A DNA stretch of 17,183 bases from CAYLJO01 sp964383905. Its GTDB lineage: Bacteria; Acidobacteriota; Blastocatellia; Pyrinomonadales; Pyrinomonadaceae. This document shows, piece by piece, positions 1-7,104 of the stretch (position 1 is its first letter; every line of letters begins with the position of its first letter). The position numbers were made by a program, and so were the translations under genes. The stretch spans positions 1 through 17,183 of the forward strand of contig CAYLJO010000129.1 of the NCBI GenBank assembly GCA_964383905.1, in the 5' to 3' direction. The notes beneath the pieces were generated by a model. That model was given only the letters and a program-made list of their open reading frames with translations. It did not search any database and was not told where the DNA came from.

Positions 1-209
1 AGCCTGTCGAGGATATTGGGTTAGTCAATACTGTCACCTATCGAACGATCACCTACTACTGAGGCGGACCACCCGGCGTCCCGTCACTCAGTCACCACCT
101 AAGTAAAATACCGATGACCGGCTGCGAAAACTCTAATTAATGCGCCGGAAACATGGGCTGTGCTTACTGATCTCAGAAGGCAAGACCGAAGTGACTTTCC
201 CGTAAAGGT
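1..209. other. left-edge intergenic region, no gene seen
   Basis: No reading frame with family resemblance is visible here. It is the upstream region of the membrane-protein gene that starts at 210, so its promoter should lie here, but I see no convincing -35/-10 pair. The only purine-rich stretch next to the start (AAAGG at 205-209) sits directly against the ATG, which is too close for an ideal ribosome binding site. Confidence 0.4.
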
Positions 210-680
210 ATGCTTAATAAGTCAGTCCTCAAAGTTTGTGGCGGGATCATCCTGGTCGGGTTGATTGCGCCTCTGTTCGGTTGGCTGGCTGCTCAGTCGA
301 AATACGGTTTTCAGCGAGGTTTTGTGACTGCTCTCTCTGCCGATGGGCTTCAACTTTTGATCGCGCTCATTTGCAACATTATCCCATTCGCTGTCTTTGC
401 GCTGATTGCGGGATTGATACTGCTGGATGCAACCAAGCGCAATGATAAAGTTTCGTCCCCTCACTTGCTGGGAGTGATCGGGGCAGGAATGGTCGTCACC
501 GGTCTCGACCTCCTCGGCCACTATCTGGCATGGTTGGACATTGGCAGCCCCAGCCATCGTGGAGACCCAATGGAGGGCTTAGCCTTCTTCTTTTTCCCGT
601 TCTATCTCACTCTCGGGGTGCTCCTGCTGTATGGGGGCGGTTGGCTCGTCGGGAAATGGAATGAGCGGGAGATGAACTGA
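210..680 (+). CDS. small four-helix membrane protein, unknown function
   Basis: This 156-residue protein appears to be almost entirely membrane-embedded. Hydrophobic segments lie at about residues 7-28, 45-72, 85-112 and 122-146, joined by short polar loops, and the C-terminus is charged (KWNEREMN). I do not recognise a family or any catalytic motif. The ATG at 210 is the first in frame and starts a positively charged N-terminus followed by a membrane segment, which supports it, although the ribosome site is poor. Immediately after the TGA an AAGGAGG sequence is followed by a TTG codon and a 10-codon reading frame, which could be the stub of a lost downstream partner. The gene converges on the ABC permease gene. 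It is probably a real gene because it is open and compositionally membrane-like, but its role is unknown. Confidence 0.6.
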   Translation: MLNKSVLKVCGGIILVGLIAPLFGWLAAQSKYGFQRGFVTALSADGLQLLIALICNIIPFAVFALIAGLILLDATKRNDKVSSPHLLGVIGAGMVVTGLDLLGHYLAWLDIGSPSHRGDPMEGLAFFFFPFYLTLGVLLLYGGGWLVGKWNEREMN

Positions 681-723
681 AGGAGGTACATTGCAAGTCT
701 TTAAGAAGAATCGGGCAGGTTAG
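680..723 (+). other. strong Shine-Dalgarno followed by a 10-codon TTG frame
   Basis: AAGGAGG at 680-686 overlaps the stop codon of the preceding membrane-protein gene and lies 4 nt upstream of TTG at 691. The frame it opens ends at TAG (721-723). The arrangement is what a translationally coupled next gene would show, so this may be the start of a lost gene. It could also be chance. Confidence 0.25.
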
Positions 724-784
724 TAACAAGTTTGGTTGTCCTTCCCTAATGACTGCTTTTTCACCTCTTGCTCGTCTCCCAGGC

Positions 785-2542
785 TTACGTCTCCAGTTTG
801 TAACGCGATTCAGCCAGCCGGTAAAGTCTTCGCCATACCAGTCGATTGACTACGACCACGATGGTCGCCATCATGATGGTTGCTGCGAGCAGCAAATTGA
901 AGTTGCCCGTTTCGGTGGCGCGGCTGATCGTCGCGCCGAGGCCTGTAGTTGACATCGTCTCACCCTTAAAGTGGAAATACTCGGCGATAATGCTCGCGTT
1001 CCATGCGCCGCCCGCCGCTGTGACCATCCCGGTTATGAGAAATGGAAAGATGCCCGGCAAGATCAGTAACCGCCATCGGCTCATCGCCCCAAAGCGAAAG
1101 ACGCGCGCCGCCTCTTTCAGGTCGCTCGGAATCGCCATCGCCCCGGCGATCGTATTGAAGAGGATGTACCATTGTGTGCCGAGCAGCATCAGTATCACCG
1201 AGGCGATGCCTAACCCGCCGCCCGCGCGAATCAGTACGAGCAACACCACCGGAAAGAGCGCAGTCGCCGGAACGGATGCGGCGATCTGCGCCAGCGGCTG
1301 AGTGACGCGCGCCAGACGGGGGTTAAAGCCGATCCACACACCGACAGGAATAGTCCAAGCCGCACCGACAAGTAGGGCCGCGTTCACCCGTAGAAACGTT
1401 GTCACTGCAGGGCGCACCAAGGCTCCGACCTCCGCTTCCCCCAGTCCTGCCACGGCCAAGCATGCGCGCACGACCGCATAACTGACGGCCCCTAGCATCA
1501 CCACAGTTAATGCCCTCGCGCCCCACCTCTTCCACGTTGAAGGCCCCTCTTCGACCGGCTTGGTGCGACGCGCGAGAAAGAACATGAGGCGTTCACCGAG
1601 TGGCACGATCGTCTTACGCCGGAGCCACGCGAGAGCACGTGAACGACGCAGCAGATCGAGCACGGCGGAGCGTGGCGCGTTAGCGCTCTCAACCTGCTCG
1701 AATTTGAACTTGTCGGCCCACGCGATCACCGGGCGCCACACCAGTTGGTCAAGTAGAACGATGACACCGATCATCGTACCGAGCCCCCAGAGAATAGCGC
1801 TTGTGTCGCCCGCGCTGGCAGCCGTCTGCAAATACGAGCCCAGACCCGGCAGGCGGAAGTCGCGGTCACCCAGCACAAACATCTCGCAGGCCATCAGAAA
1901 GAACCAGCCGCCAGCCACCGACATCATCGAATTCCACGCCAGCCCGATCGCCCCGTACGGCAACTCGAGCTGGATGAAGCGCTGCCAGCGGCCAAGGCGA
2001 TAGACGCTTGCCGCCTCGTGCAGCTCGCGCGGGATGCTTCTGAGAGACGAGTAAAAGCTGAAGGCCATGTTCCAGACCTGACCGGTGAAGATGAGCAGGA
2101 TCGCGCCCAGTTCCACGCCGAGCTGCCGGCGCGGAAAGAGCGCCACCATCGCGAGCATCACGCCGGGCAAAAAGCTCAGCACGGGGATTGATTGGAGGAT
2201 GTCGAGCAGCGGGAGCATGATGCGCTCGGCCTTCGCGTGGTACGCCGCGACATAACCGTAGGTGAGAGCGAAAACGAGACTGCACGCGTAAGCGACGGCG
2301 ATGCGCAGCAGCGAATAAGCGGCGTAAACAGGTAGTGCCGAAGGTCTGGGAGAGATTTGGGCTCCGGGCGTAAAGGGTCCGAGCCACCCCCGCGCGATGG
2401 TCAGCACGCCGTAGAAAACCGCCACCACCGCGCCGAAGATCAACAAGTCGATGAGAAACGACCCGGCGCGTTCATGCAGTATCGCTTTAGTCGGGGCAGG
2501 GGTTGCCATCTTCCGGGTACGCAACTCGCGAGCGCAAAGCAC
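785..2542 (-). CDS. ABC importer double permease, NitT/TauT type
   Basis: This 585-residue membrane protein contains two complete binding-protein-dependent permease modules in one chain. Each carries the EAA loop that docks on the ATPase: residues 174-195 (HEAAS...G...LELP) and 475-496 (KEAAR...G...LILP). The first module spans about residues 70-275 with an extra N-terminal helix at 30-50, and the second about 340-570. A charged cytoplasmic linker lies at 280-335. Permeases of the nitrate/taurine family are usually about 260 residues and act as dimers, so this is an internal fusion supplying both halves. The start at 2542 is GTG, and an ATG 11 codons later (2509) is an equally good choice; neither has a strong ribosome site. 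It lies 17 bp after the ATPase gene, clearly one operon. No substrate-binding protein is nearby, so the substrate cannot be named. Confidence 0.9.
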   Translation of the reverse strand: MLCARELRTRKMATPAPTKAILHERAGSFLIDLLIFGAVVAVFYGVLTIARGWLGPFTPGAQISPRPSALPVYAAYSLLRIAVAYACSLVFALTYGYVAAYHAKAERIMLPLLDILQSIPVLSFLPGVMLAMVALFPRRQLGVELGAILLIFTGQVWNMAFSFYSSLRSIPRELHEAASVYRLGRWQRFIQLELPYGAIGLAWNSMMSVAGGWFFLMACEMFVLGDRDFRLPGLGSYLQTAASAGDTSAILWGLGTMIGVIVLLDQLVWRPVIAWADKFKFEQVESANAPRSAVLDLLRRSRALAWLRRKTIVPLGERLMFFLARRTKPVEEGPSTWKRWGARALTVVMLGAVSYAVVRACLAVAGLGEAEVGALVRPAVTTFLRVNAALLVGAAWTIPVGVWIGFNPRLARVTQPLAQIAASVPATALFPVVLLVLIRAGGGLGIASVILMLLGTQWYILFNTIAGAMAIPSDLKEAARVFRFGAMSRWRLLILPGIFPFLITGMVTAAGGAWNASIIAEYFHFKGETMSTTGLGATISRATETGNFNLLLAATIMMATIVVVVNRLVWRRLYRLAESRYKLET

Positions 2543-2559
2543 AATAGCTTGTTCTTATC

Positions 2560-3867
2560 TTAAAGCTCGGTCAGGAAAATCTGCTTGCTGCCGGCATCGT
2601 AGTCAAAAATTTCGGCGTAACGTCCCCAGTTGATTGCCGTCTGAAGCTGTCGCTGGACTTCATCCTCACCGAAGTGCTCATCAAGAATGTCCCGAAAAAA
2701 CTCTTCAGGGAGCGTGCGGTCAGTCTTGGCCCGCAGCGCACGTTCGATCTGCCTGAGTAGGGCGACATGTTGGAGCGCGGCCTCGCGGAAAATAAGTTTC
2801 CTCGTCAGGATATCAGCCTCGACGAAAGCTCTTCCGGCGGGCAATATCTCGACATCCCCTTCGTGAAGCTGGATGAAGCCGAGGAGCGCGGCAGCCTCGA
2901 CGATGGGCAGGAGATCGTCCACCTCCATCACCAATTCGTCGGCGAGCTGGTAGAGATCTTCGCGCCCGCCACGATCAAGGAGAATTCCTAAAAGGCCTGC
3001 GACCCCGCCCGGACGCGCGTGCGGGATCATCCGTAATTTAGTTGGAGGGTGCTCTATTGCTGCCGGCCTGACTTCAAGAGGCGGCGCCGCCGCGGAACCG
3101 CTTTCCGGCCGGGTGAGGATTTTGTAGATGTGATCGACCAGCTCTAAAAACCGCCTGTTTTTACGATCGTGCGGGCGGGCTAAGTCCACCGCAAAGTCGG
3201 CCCGGATATGCGCCGGGTCGCGGCCCAGCACGAGGATGCGGTCTGCCAGGAGCACCGCTTCCTCGATGTTATGTGTGACGATGAAGATGGCGCGGGTCGG
3301 GATTTTCTTACTGAGCCACAATTCGAGCAGTTCGCCGCGGAGGTTTTCAGCCGTCAGTACGTCGAGCGCTGAGAATGGCTCATCCATGAAGAGCACTTCA
3401 GGTTCGACCACCAGCGCGCGGGCGAAGCCGACGCGTTGCTTCATCCCGCCCGAGAGTTCTTTCGGGTAGGCGGTTTCAAAACCATCGAGCCCGACCGTGT
3501 CCAGAATCCTTAGTGCGCGCTCATGCCGCTCATTTGCGCCGACGCCCCGGGCCTTGAGAGGCGCTTCGACGTTGTCGAGCACCGTCAGCCATGGGAAGAG
3601 CGCGAAACTCTGAAAGACGATGGCCACATTCGGTATCTGCCCGTTGATCGGATGGCGGTTCCAGCGAACCTCGCCCGCAGAAGGTGTCGCAAGCCCGGTC
3701 AGTATCCGCAGCAGGGTGGATTTACCACAGCCGGATGGACCGAGCAGGGCCACGATCTGGTCTGAATATACCGTCAGATCAACCGGCGCAATCACCTCGA
3801 TGCGGCGGCCGTCGGGTTGGGTATAAAACTTCTCTACCCCGCGCGCTTCAATGATAGGTTCCGTCAT
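2560..3867 (-). CDS. ABC importer ATPase with C-terminal AAA-associated domain
   Basis: This 435-residue protein powers the importer formed with the double permease. The ATPase core (about residues 1-235) has every hallmark: Walker A GPSGCGKST at 43-51, Q-loop glutamine 86, signature LSGGMKQ at 138-144, Walker B LFMDEP at 159-164, D-loop SALD at 166-169 and H-loop histidine 199. It resembles NrtD/TauB/SsuB-type subunits. Such subunits usually end near residue 260. Here about 155 more residues follow, with a helical, winged-helix-like pattern (QLADELVMEVDDLLPIVE and onward) resembling the AAA-associated C-terminal domain found on some nitrate/sulfonate-type ATPases (PF09821 from memory). That domain probably senses a signal or regulates activity. 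The ATG at 3867 starts just ahead of the conserved first strand; only a weak GAAG element precedes it. Confidence 0.92.
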   Translation of the reverse strand: MTEPIIEARGVEKFYTQPDGRRIEVIAPVDLTVYSDQIVALLGPSGCGKSTLLRILTGLATPSAGEVRWNRHPINGQIPNVAIVFQSFALFPWLTVLDNVEAPLKARGVGANERHERALRILDTVGLDGFETAYPKELSGGMKQRVGFARALVVEPEVLFMDEPFSALDVLTAENLRGELLELWLSKKIPTRAIFIVTHNIEEAVLLADRILVLGRDPAHIRADFAVDLARPHDRKNRRFLELVDHIYKILTRPESGSAAAPPLEVRPAAIEHPPTKLRMIPHARPGGVAGLLGILLDRGGREDLYQLADELVMEVDDLLPIVEAAALLGFIQLHEGDVEILPAGRAFVEADILTRKLIFREAALQHVALLRQIERALRAKTDRTLPEEFFRDILDEHFGEDEVQRQLQTAINWGRYAEIFDYDAGSKQIFLTEL

Positions 3868-4086
3868 GTCGTCTTCGACATTTAACCCCGCTATTATTTC
3901 TTAAGCGACAAAGCCCCTGCATAAAAGTAGCTCTATTTGGTGAAGTGATGTGGGGATCATAAGTCAGCGCGAACGGCCCGGCCGGCGATTGTTGAGCGGG
4001 CAACGAAGCTACTGTATCAAACAGGGTCAGCACCGCATGGCTTAGCCTGGCATCACTTGAGTCGGCCTCGAAATTTCGCCGCCCGA
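3868..4086. other. gap between the GNAT and ABC ATPase genes
   Basis: This 219-bp gap separates two minus-strand genes and probably holds the promoter of the ABC operon or the end of the upstream transcript. A 61-codon minus-strand frame here shows no family resemblance and overlaps the ATPase start, so I do not call it. I found no convincing terminator or promoter. Confidence 0.4.
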
Positions 4087-4926
4087 TCAGGTCTCAGCGA
4101 GGCGCCACTTGATGCGCGTGTACGCGATGCGGAACCCCTGTCGTTCGGCGTTGCGTTGCGAGGCGCTGCCGGGCTGCGCGCAGATCATGGCGATGTCGCA
4201 ACCCTGCTCGGAGGCGTAAAGCAAACGGCTCTCAAGTAAAGCCAGTTGCGCGCCTCGCTTGCGACCTTCGGGAACGGTGCTGGCCCCGGCCAGTAGAGCC
4301 ACCCCGCCGCAAATATTCATCGACCCGGTCGCAATCGACCGCCCGTCAAGTTCCGCCAGGAACGACCGGGCCGCTCGTCTTCGGACGTTGACTTGTGCTA
4401 ACCCCACTATCAAATCCGCCATCTCGCCGAACCCGCCCCATCCTTTTGCCGAAGTCTGCACCCACAGGTCCTGTTCATCATCCCGGATCAGCCGCACGTG
4501 GATCTTTTCATTGCGCGAGGCCGCCGGACAAAAGCCGCCGCGGATGGGTCGAACCATCACGCTCGTGAATTCGAAGGGGTGGTAACCGCGGGCGTTCAGC
4601 AAAGGCAGCAGGGCGGCGTCAGCGAGCGGGCTCACCTCATGAAACACCGGCGCGCCCCGCCGGCGGAAGAACGATTCAATCCTATCCATCTCGGCGTGGG
4701 TGATCGCTTGAAAGAGCCCTAGACCGAACGTTTGAGTACACGGCGATGCGACCCCGTCGTACATGGCGTAAGCGCCCGCCACTTCAATCCACTCCGCCCC
4801 GCTGCCGGGGAAAAGATTGGCTCGGGCCTCGACGAACTCCGCGTTGCTTCGCGCCTCGGCCATTTCGAGACGGCGCGCGAGAGCCAGGTCGGAGAAGATA
4901 ATGGATCCCTCTTCCATGCGAGACAT
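4087..4926 (-). CDS. GNAT-family N-acetyltransferase
   Basis: This 279-residue protein has a C-terminal GNAT acetyltransferase fold (about residues 143-279), which transfers an acetyl group from acetyl-CoA to an amine. The acetyl-CoA pyrophosphate-binding motif A is visible at 217-231 (TVPEGRKRGAQLALL), preceded by the beta-4 strand (GGVALLAGAS) and followed by a typical motif B (ASQRNAERQGFRIAYTRIKW, 255-274). The N-terminal half (about 1-130) lacks motif A and looks like a degenerate or accessory GNAT half, as in tandem-GNAT proteins. The substrate is unknown. ATG at 4926 and ATG at 4917 are both possible starts, and neither has a strong ribosome site. The gene follows the CMD gene by 70 bp on the same strand and may be co-transcribed with it. 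Confidence 0.85.
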   Translation of the reverse strand: MSRMEEGSIIFSDLALARRLEMAEARSNAEFVEARANLFPGSGAEWIEVAGAYAMYDGVASPCTQTFGLGLFQAITHAEMDRIESFFRRRGAPVFHEVSPLADAALLPLLNARGYHPFEFTSVMVRPIRGGFCPAASRNEKIHVRLIRDDEQDLWVQTSAKGWGGFGEMADLIVGLAQVNVRRRAARSFLAELDGRSIATGSMNICGGVALLAGASTVPEGRKRGAQLALLESRLLYASEQGCDIAMICAQPGSASQRNAERQGFRIAYTRIKWRLAET

Positions 4927-4996
4927 GCTTTTACCCGTCGGTCATTGCGTCGCGGTTTACGACGAAAACAATTTCTGTTGGTTATACATCCGGCCC

Positions 4997-5536
4997 TCAA
5001 TGCTTCCAGAGCCCTTGTGACGGCACTCGCAAGGCCCGGTTAAACTTGCTGGAGGCATTCTCCCAGGCGATAATCGCGGTCAACTCTACCAGCGCGTCGT
5101 CGTCGTAGAATTGACGCAGCCGAGAGAAAAGTTCATCGCTCACCTCGCGCCCGGTAATCGTCATGCTGTCTGCATATTCAAGCACAGTCCGCTCCAATGC
5201 GCTATAAAGTGGGCTGGTTGCATACTGGGGGAGGGCCATAATCTTCTCGTTCGACACTCCAAGCTCACCGCCCACGGCAGCGTTAATGTCCTGTCAAAAT
5301 TCGCAGCCATTGATGGCGGCCACCCGCCGGTTGACAAGAGCCTGAAGCTTGCCATCGATCAGTCCCGAAGCATCTATGCCAGTCCACATCCCTCGTACAC
5401 CCCGAAAGATCGAGGGGCGGCGCGCGTATAGCAGGTGATTGAGGAGGGGCGCGCCCCACTTTTTAGTCTGGGCTTCAAACACCCGTCCGATATAATCTTC
5501 AACATTTCGTGGATCAACGGCTTCGACCCGTGCCAT
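4997..5536 (-). CDS. CMD/AhpD-like protein with in-frame TGA: candidate selenoprotein
   Basis: Read through TGA at 5296-5294, this is one 179-residue carboxymuconolactone-decarboxylase/AhpD-like protein. The start ATG at 5536 has an excellent ribosome site, AAGGAG with a 6-nt spacer. The helical core precedes the active-site region RRVAAINGCEF (70-80), where cysteine 78 is the first residue of the family CxxC redox motif. The next codon, residue 81, is TGA exactly where the second cysteine belongs. The frame then continues without any shift into typical family sequence: QDINAAVGGELGVSNEKI (82-99), LEYADSMT, and LVELTAIIAWENASSKFNRAL near the end. That subfamily has DIN/DIG rather than histidine after the CxxC. 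A hairpin suited to a bacterial SECIS follows the TGA. The simplest reading is a CxxU selenoprotein with thiol-redox or peroxidase-associated activity. The alternative is a nonsense mutation from TGT/TGC, which the broken neighbour makes possible. Confidence 0.75.
5253..5290 (-). promoter_or_regulatory. candidate bacterial SECIS hairpin after in-frame TGA
   Basis: On the minus-strand transcript, starting 3 nt after the TGA, GACAUU (5290-5285) pairs with AGUGUC (5258-5253), 6 of 6 including one G-U. Inside it, CGCUGCC (5282-5276) pairs with GGCGGUG (5272-5266), 7 of 7 including two G-U. The internal loop is asymmetric (2 against 7 nt) and the apical loop is GUG. The apical loop begins 18 nt after the TGA. 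Known bacterial SECIS elements have the loop roughly 16-37 nt downstream and a conserved G in its first positions, and both conditions hold. Folded by eye only; no energy was calculated. Confidence 0.6.
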
Positions 5537-5570
5537 CGTTTTCTCCTTTATTCCGCGCATCGCCTCGAGA

Positions 5571-6126
5571 TTAAACAGGGATCTTTCTCCGATTGAAAAT
5601 CGTTTGCATAAGAGGAAACAGTCGATGGTTGGCACCCATATTCATGAAGAACATCTCATGTTCCTTCTCAACCTTCGCCATCCTGCGCAACTCACTTTCA
5701 AATTGAGTCAGACCTAGCCGGACCGCACATGAGGCCGCGGATTCATATTCTTTTACGTTCCGGCTTTCTAATCTGCCGGCAAAATATGCGGGGAAGAACC
5801 GCCCCGTCAGATGGCAAAGGATACCAACCGTTCGCCCAATAACCCACATCAGCCCTTCCCTGGCCGGCCGATATCCCAACTCATCGAGCATGGATCCAAC
5901 CATCTCGCGGTGGGCCTACTCTTCAATCTCAATTTCCTGAACTTTACCTCGCTCAAGCGGATTCTTCAAAGACCGCCAATGCCCACGGTAAGCATAAGCT
6001 GCCGCCAGCTCACCAGAATAAGCTCCCTTAAGAACATAGATGAACTGCCGGTGACTGGATCGCTCACCAAATTGATTTTGCCATGCGACTTTTAACTGGA
6101 ACATGGTATGAAAGCATGGCGGACAT
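5571..6126 (-). pseudogene. ferritin-like di-iron protein gene, interrupted by TAG and probable frameshift
   Basis: Two same-frame segments, about 6092-5919 and 5915-5571, together form one ferritin-like four-helix protein. Candidate di-iron ligands are all present: a glutamate in GAYSGELAAAYAYRGH, E-E-x-x-H in IEIEE*AHRE, a glutamate in GRLESRNVKEYES, and E-x-x-H in KVEKEHEMFF. They resemble demethoxyubiquinone-hydroxylase/rubrerythrin-like proteins. An in-frame TAG (5918-5916) sits inside the second ligand helix, at a position where tryptophan (TGG) would be natural. The best start, ATG at 6126 behind GAGGG with a good spacer, is in a different frame; removing one A from the AAAA run at 6090-6093 would join the frames (about 184 residues). 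With two apparent lesions this is most likely a pseudogene. A TTG at 6173 could start the second frame but has little support. Confidence 0.7.
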
Positions 6127-6196
6127 TTCTTAACCCTCAATGGGTTCCCAGACGCGGCGACGAAAACGGTCAAGCCTGGCTACTTCAAAACGCGGG

Positions 6197-6487
6197 CTAA
6201 TCTAACGTCTCTTTACCACATTTTCCACATCTATAGGGTCTTCCGATGAGCATATTCTCAGCCGGATTTAAATCACTAAGTTTCCCCACGATGTGGGAAA
6301 GCGCTCGCACTCCCCTTCCCTCATGCTTATTTGATCTACCCAGGCTTGCCGCATGGCTGATGGAAATATGATCGGTGATTTGCTTGCAGCTTTCGCAATA
6401 CATATCCTTATGCTGGCCGCTCAAGTTCAGGGCTCGATTGACGAGCTGTTTCTCGACCAGATTGGTTACGCTATCCCAAAAACCCAT
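6197..6487 (-). CDS. small zinc-ribbon-like protein with two CxxC pairs
   Basis: This 96-residue protein has one cysteine pair after an amphipathic N-terminal helix (C31-x-x-C34 in MYCESCKQ) and a second pair near the C-terminus (C87-x-x-C90 in YRCGKCGKE). Two such knuckles normally bind one zinc ion as a zinc ribbon. I do not recognise the family, and nothing shows whether it binds nucleic acid or protein. The ATG at 6487 begins MGFWDSVTNLVEKQLVNRAL, a plausible amphipathic helix, with a weak GGGA element about 9 nt upstream. It is the first of six minus-strand genes and divergent from the gene at 6712, so its promoter should lie in 6488-6711. The ferritin-like pseudogene follows after 70 bp. 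Confidence 0.6.
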   Translation of the reverse strand: MGFWDSVTNLVEKQLVNRALNLSGQHKDMYCESCKQITDHISISHAASLGRSNKHEGRGVRALSHIVGKLSDLNPAENMLIGRPYRCGKCGKETLD

Positions 6488-6674
6488 GGTATTTATCCCG
6501 TCAGATGACGCGTTGCGTCAGTATCTTAGGTCTATTCTAGATGGAAGCCTGCTGTAAATAAATAGCTCGGTCGAGCGCCGGCCACATTTGCCTGTTTCGC
6601 CCGGGTTCGATAAACATGGCGTTCGGTGGTGGTTTCGTTGATCGCTACTTTTCGTGGCGCGGTTCTGTTAAACA

Positions 6675-6704
6675 TTTTCATGTCTGATGGTGAGCAGTTA
6701 TAAT
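6675..6704 (+). promoter_or_regulatory. candidate promoter for gene at 6712
   Basis: A perfect -10 hexamer TATAAT lies at 6699-6704, with a 4-of-6 -35 match TTTTCA at 6675-6680 and an 18-nt spacer. Transcription would begin about 6711, practically at the ATG at 6712, which also lacks a clear ribosome site. This suggests a leaderless message. Confidence 0.4.
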
Positions 6705-6711
6705 CACCACC

Positions 6712-7104
6712 ATGTCAGCGAAAAAAACCAAGTTGCCGATTAACAGTGCGACGCGCAATGCCGTATGGAGCTACCCGCGCGTAGTGCAGCCACGATTTCA
6801 CGGCGCCCCGACAATGATTGAGACAACCCGCACTCACGAGATGCCTGACATCGAGTCGTTGCCTGAAGAATCCGACATCGCAGTGGAGCTGTATGGTGGC
6901 GCTGTAGCGTTGCGGTTGCGCGGCGATCTCCACCGCATCTATATCGAACGTTTTGAATGGGTGGCATTTCGTAGTGACAAGGAGACCCGGGAAGCATTCA
7001 TTTCACTGTGGCGCAAAGTGGAGAAGAGTGAGTCCGCGGCTGAAGTTGCATCGCGAGCGCAGGCGTGGCTCGAAGCCGCGCGCCAACAGAACGGGGAATC
7101 CTAG
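6712..7104 (+). CDS. hypothetical 130-residue soluble protein
   Basis: I do not recognise this protein. It has a basic, probably disordered N-terminus (about residues 1-45), then a small alpha/beta region (IAVELYGGAVALRLRGDLHRIYIERFEWVAFRSD, in pieces between 56 and 90) and an acidic, helical C-terminus (about 92-128, KVEKSESAAEVASRAQ). There is no signal peptide, membrane segment or cysteine motif. The ATG at 6712 follows a good -10 box by only 7 nt, so it may be a leaderless start; ATG at 6814 (residue 35) is an alternative. Codon use and length favour a real gene, but no function can be assigned. It is divergent from the zinc-ribbon gene. Confidence 0.5.
   Translation: MSAKKTKLPINSATRNAVWSYPRVVQPRFHGAPTMIETTRTHEMPDIESLPEESDIAVELYGGAVALRLRGDLHRIYIERFEWVAFRSDKETREAFISLWRKVEKSESAAEVASRAQAWLEAARQQNGES

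Noticed and set aside
3848..4033. 61-codon minus-strand frame before the ABC ATPase
   Set aside because: Overlaps the ATPase start, has no family resemblance and no good ribosome site.
4997..5635. Two separate proteins of 113 and 92 residues in place of the CMD gene
   Set aside because: They are in the same frame, separated only by TGA plus six codons, and together make one CMD-family protein; the second piece has no ribosome site. The upstream 33 codons before ATG 5536 are not family-like and lack a ribosome site.
6601..6620. GGGTTCGATA resembling a tRNA T-arm
   Set aside because: No acceptor stem, anticodon arm or CCA-side pairing could be assembled around it. No tRNA was found in the window, including no selC.
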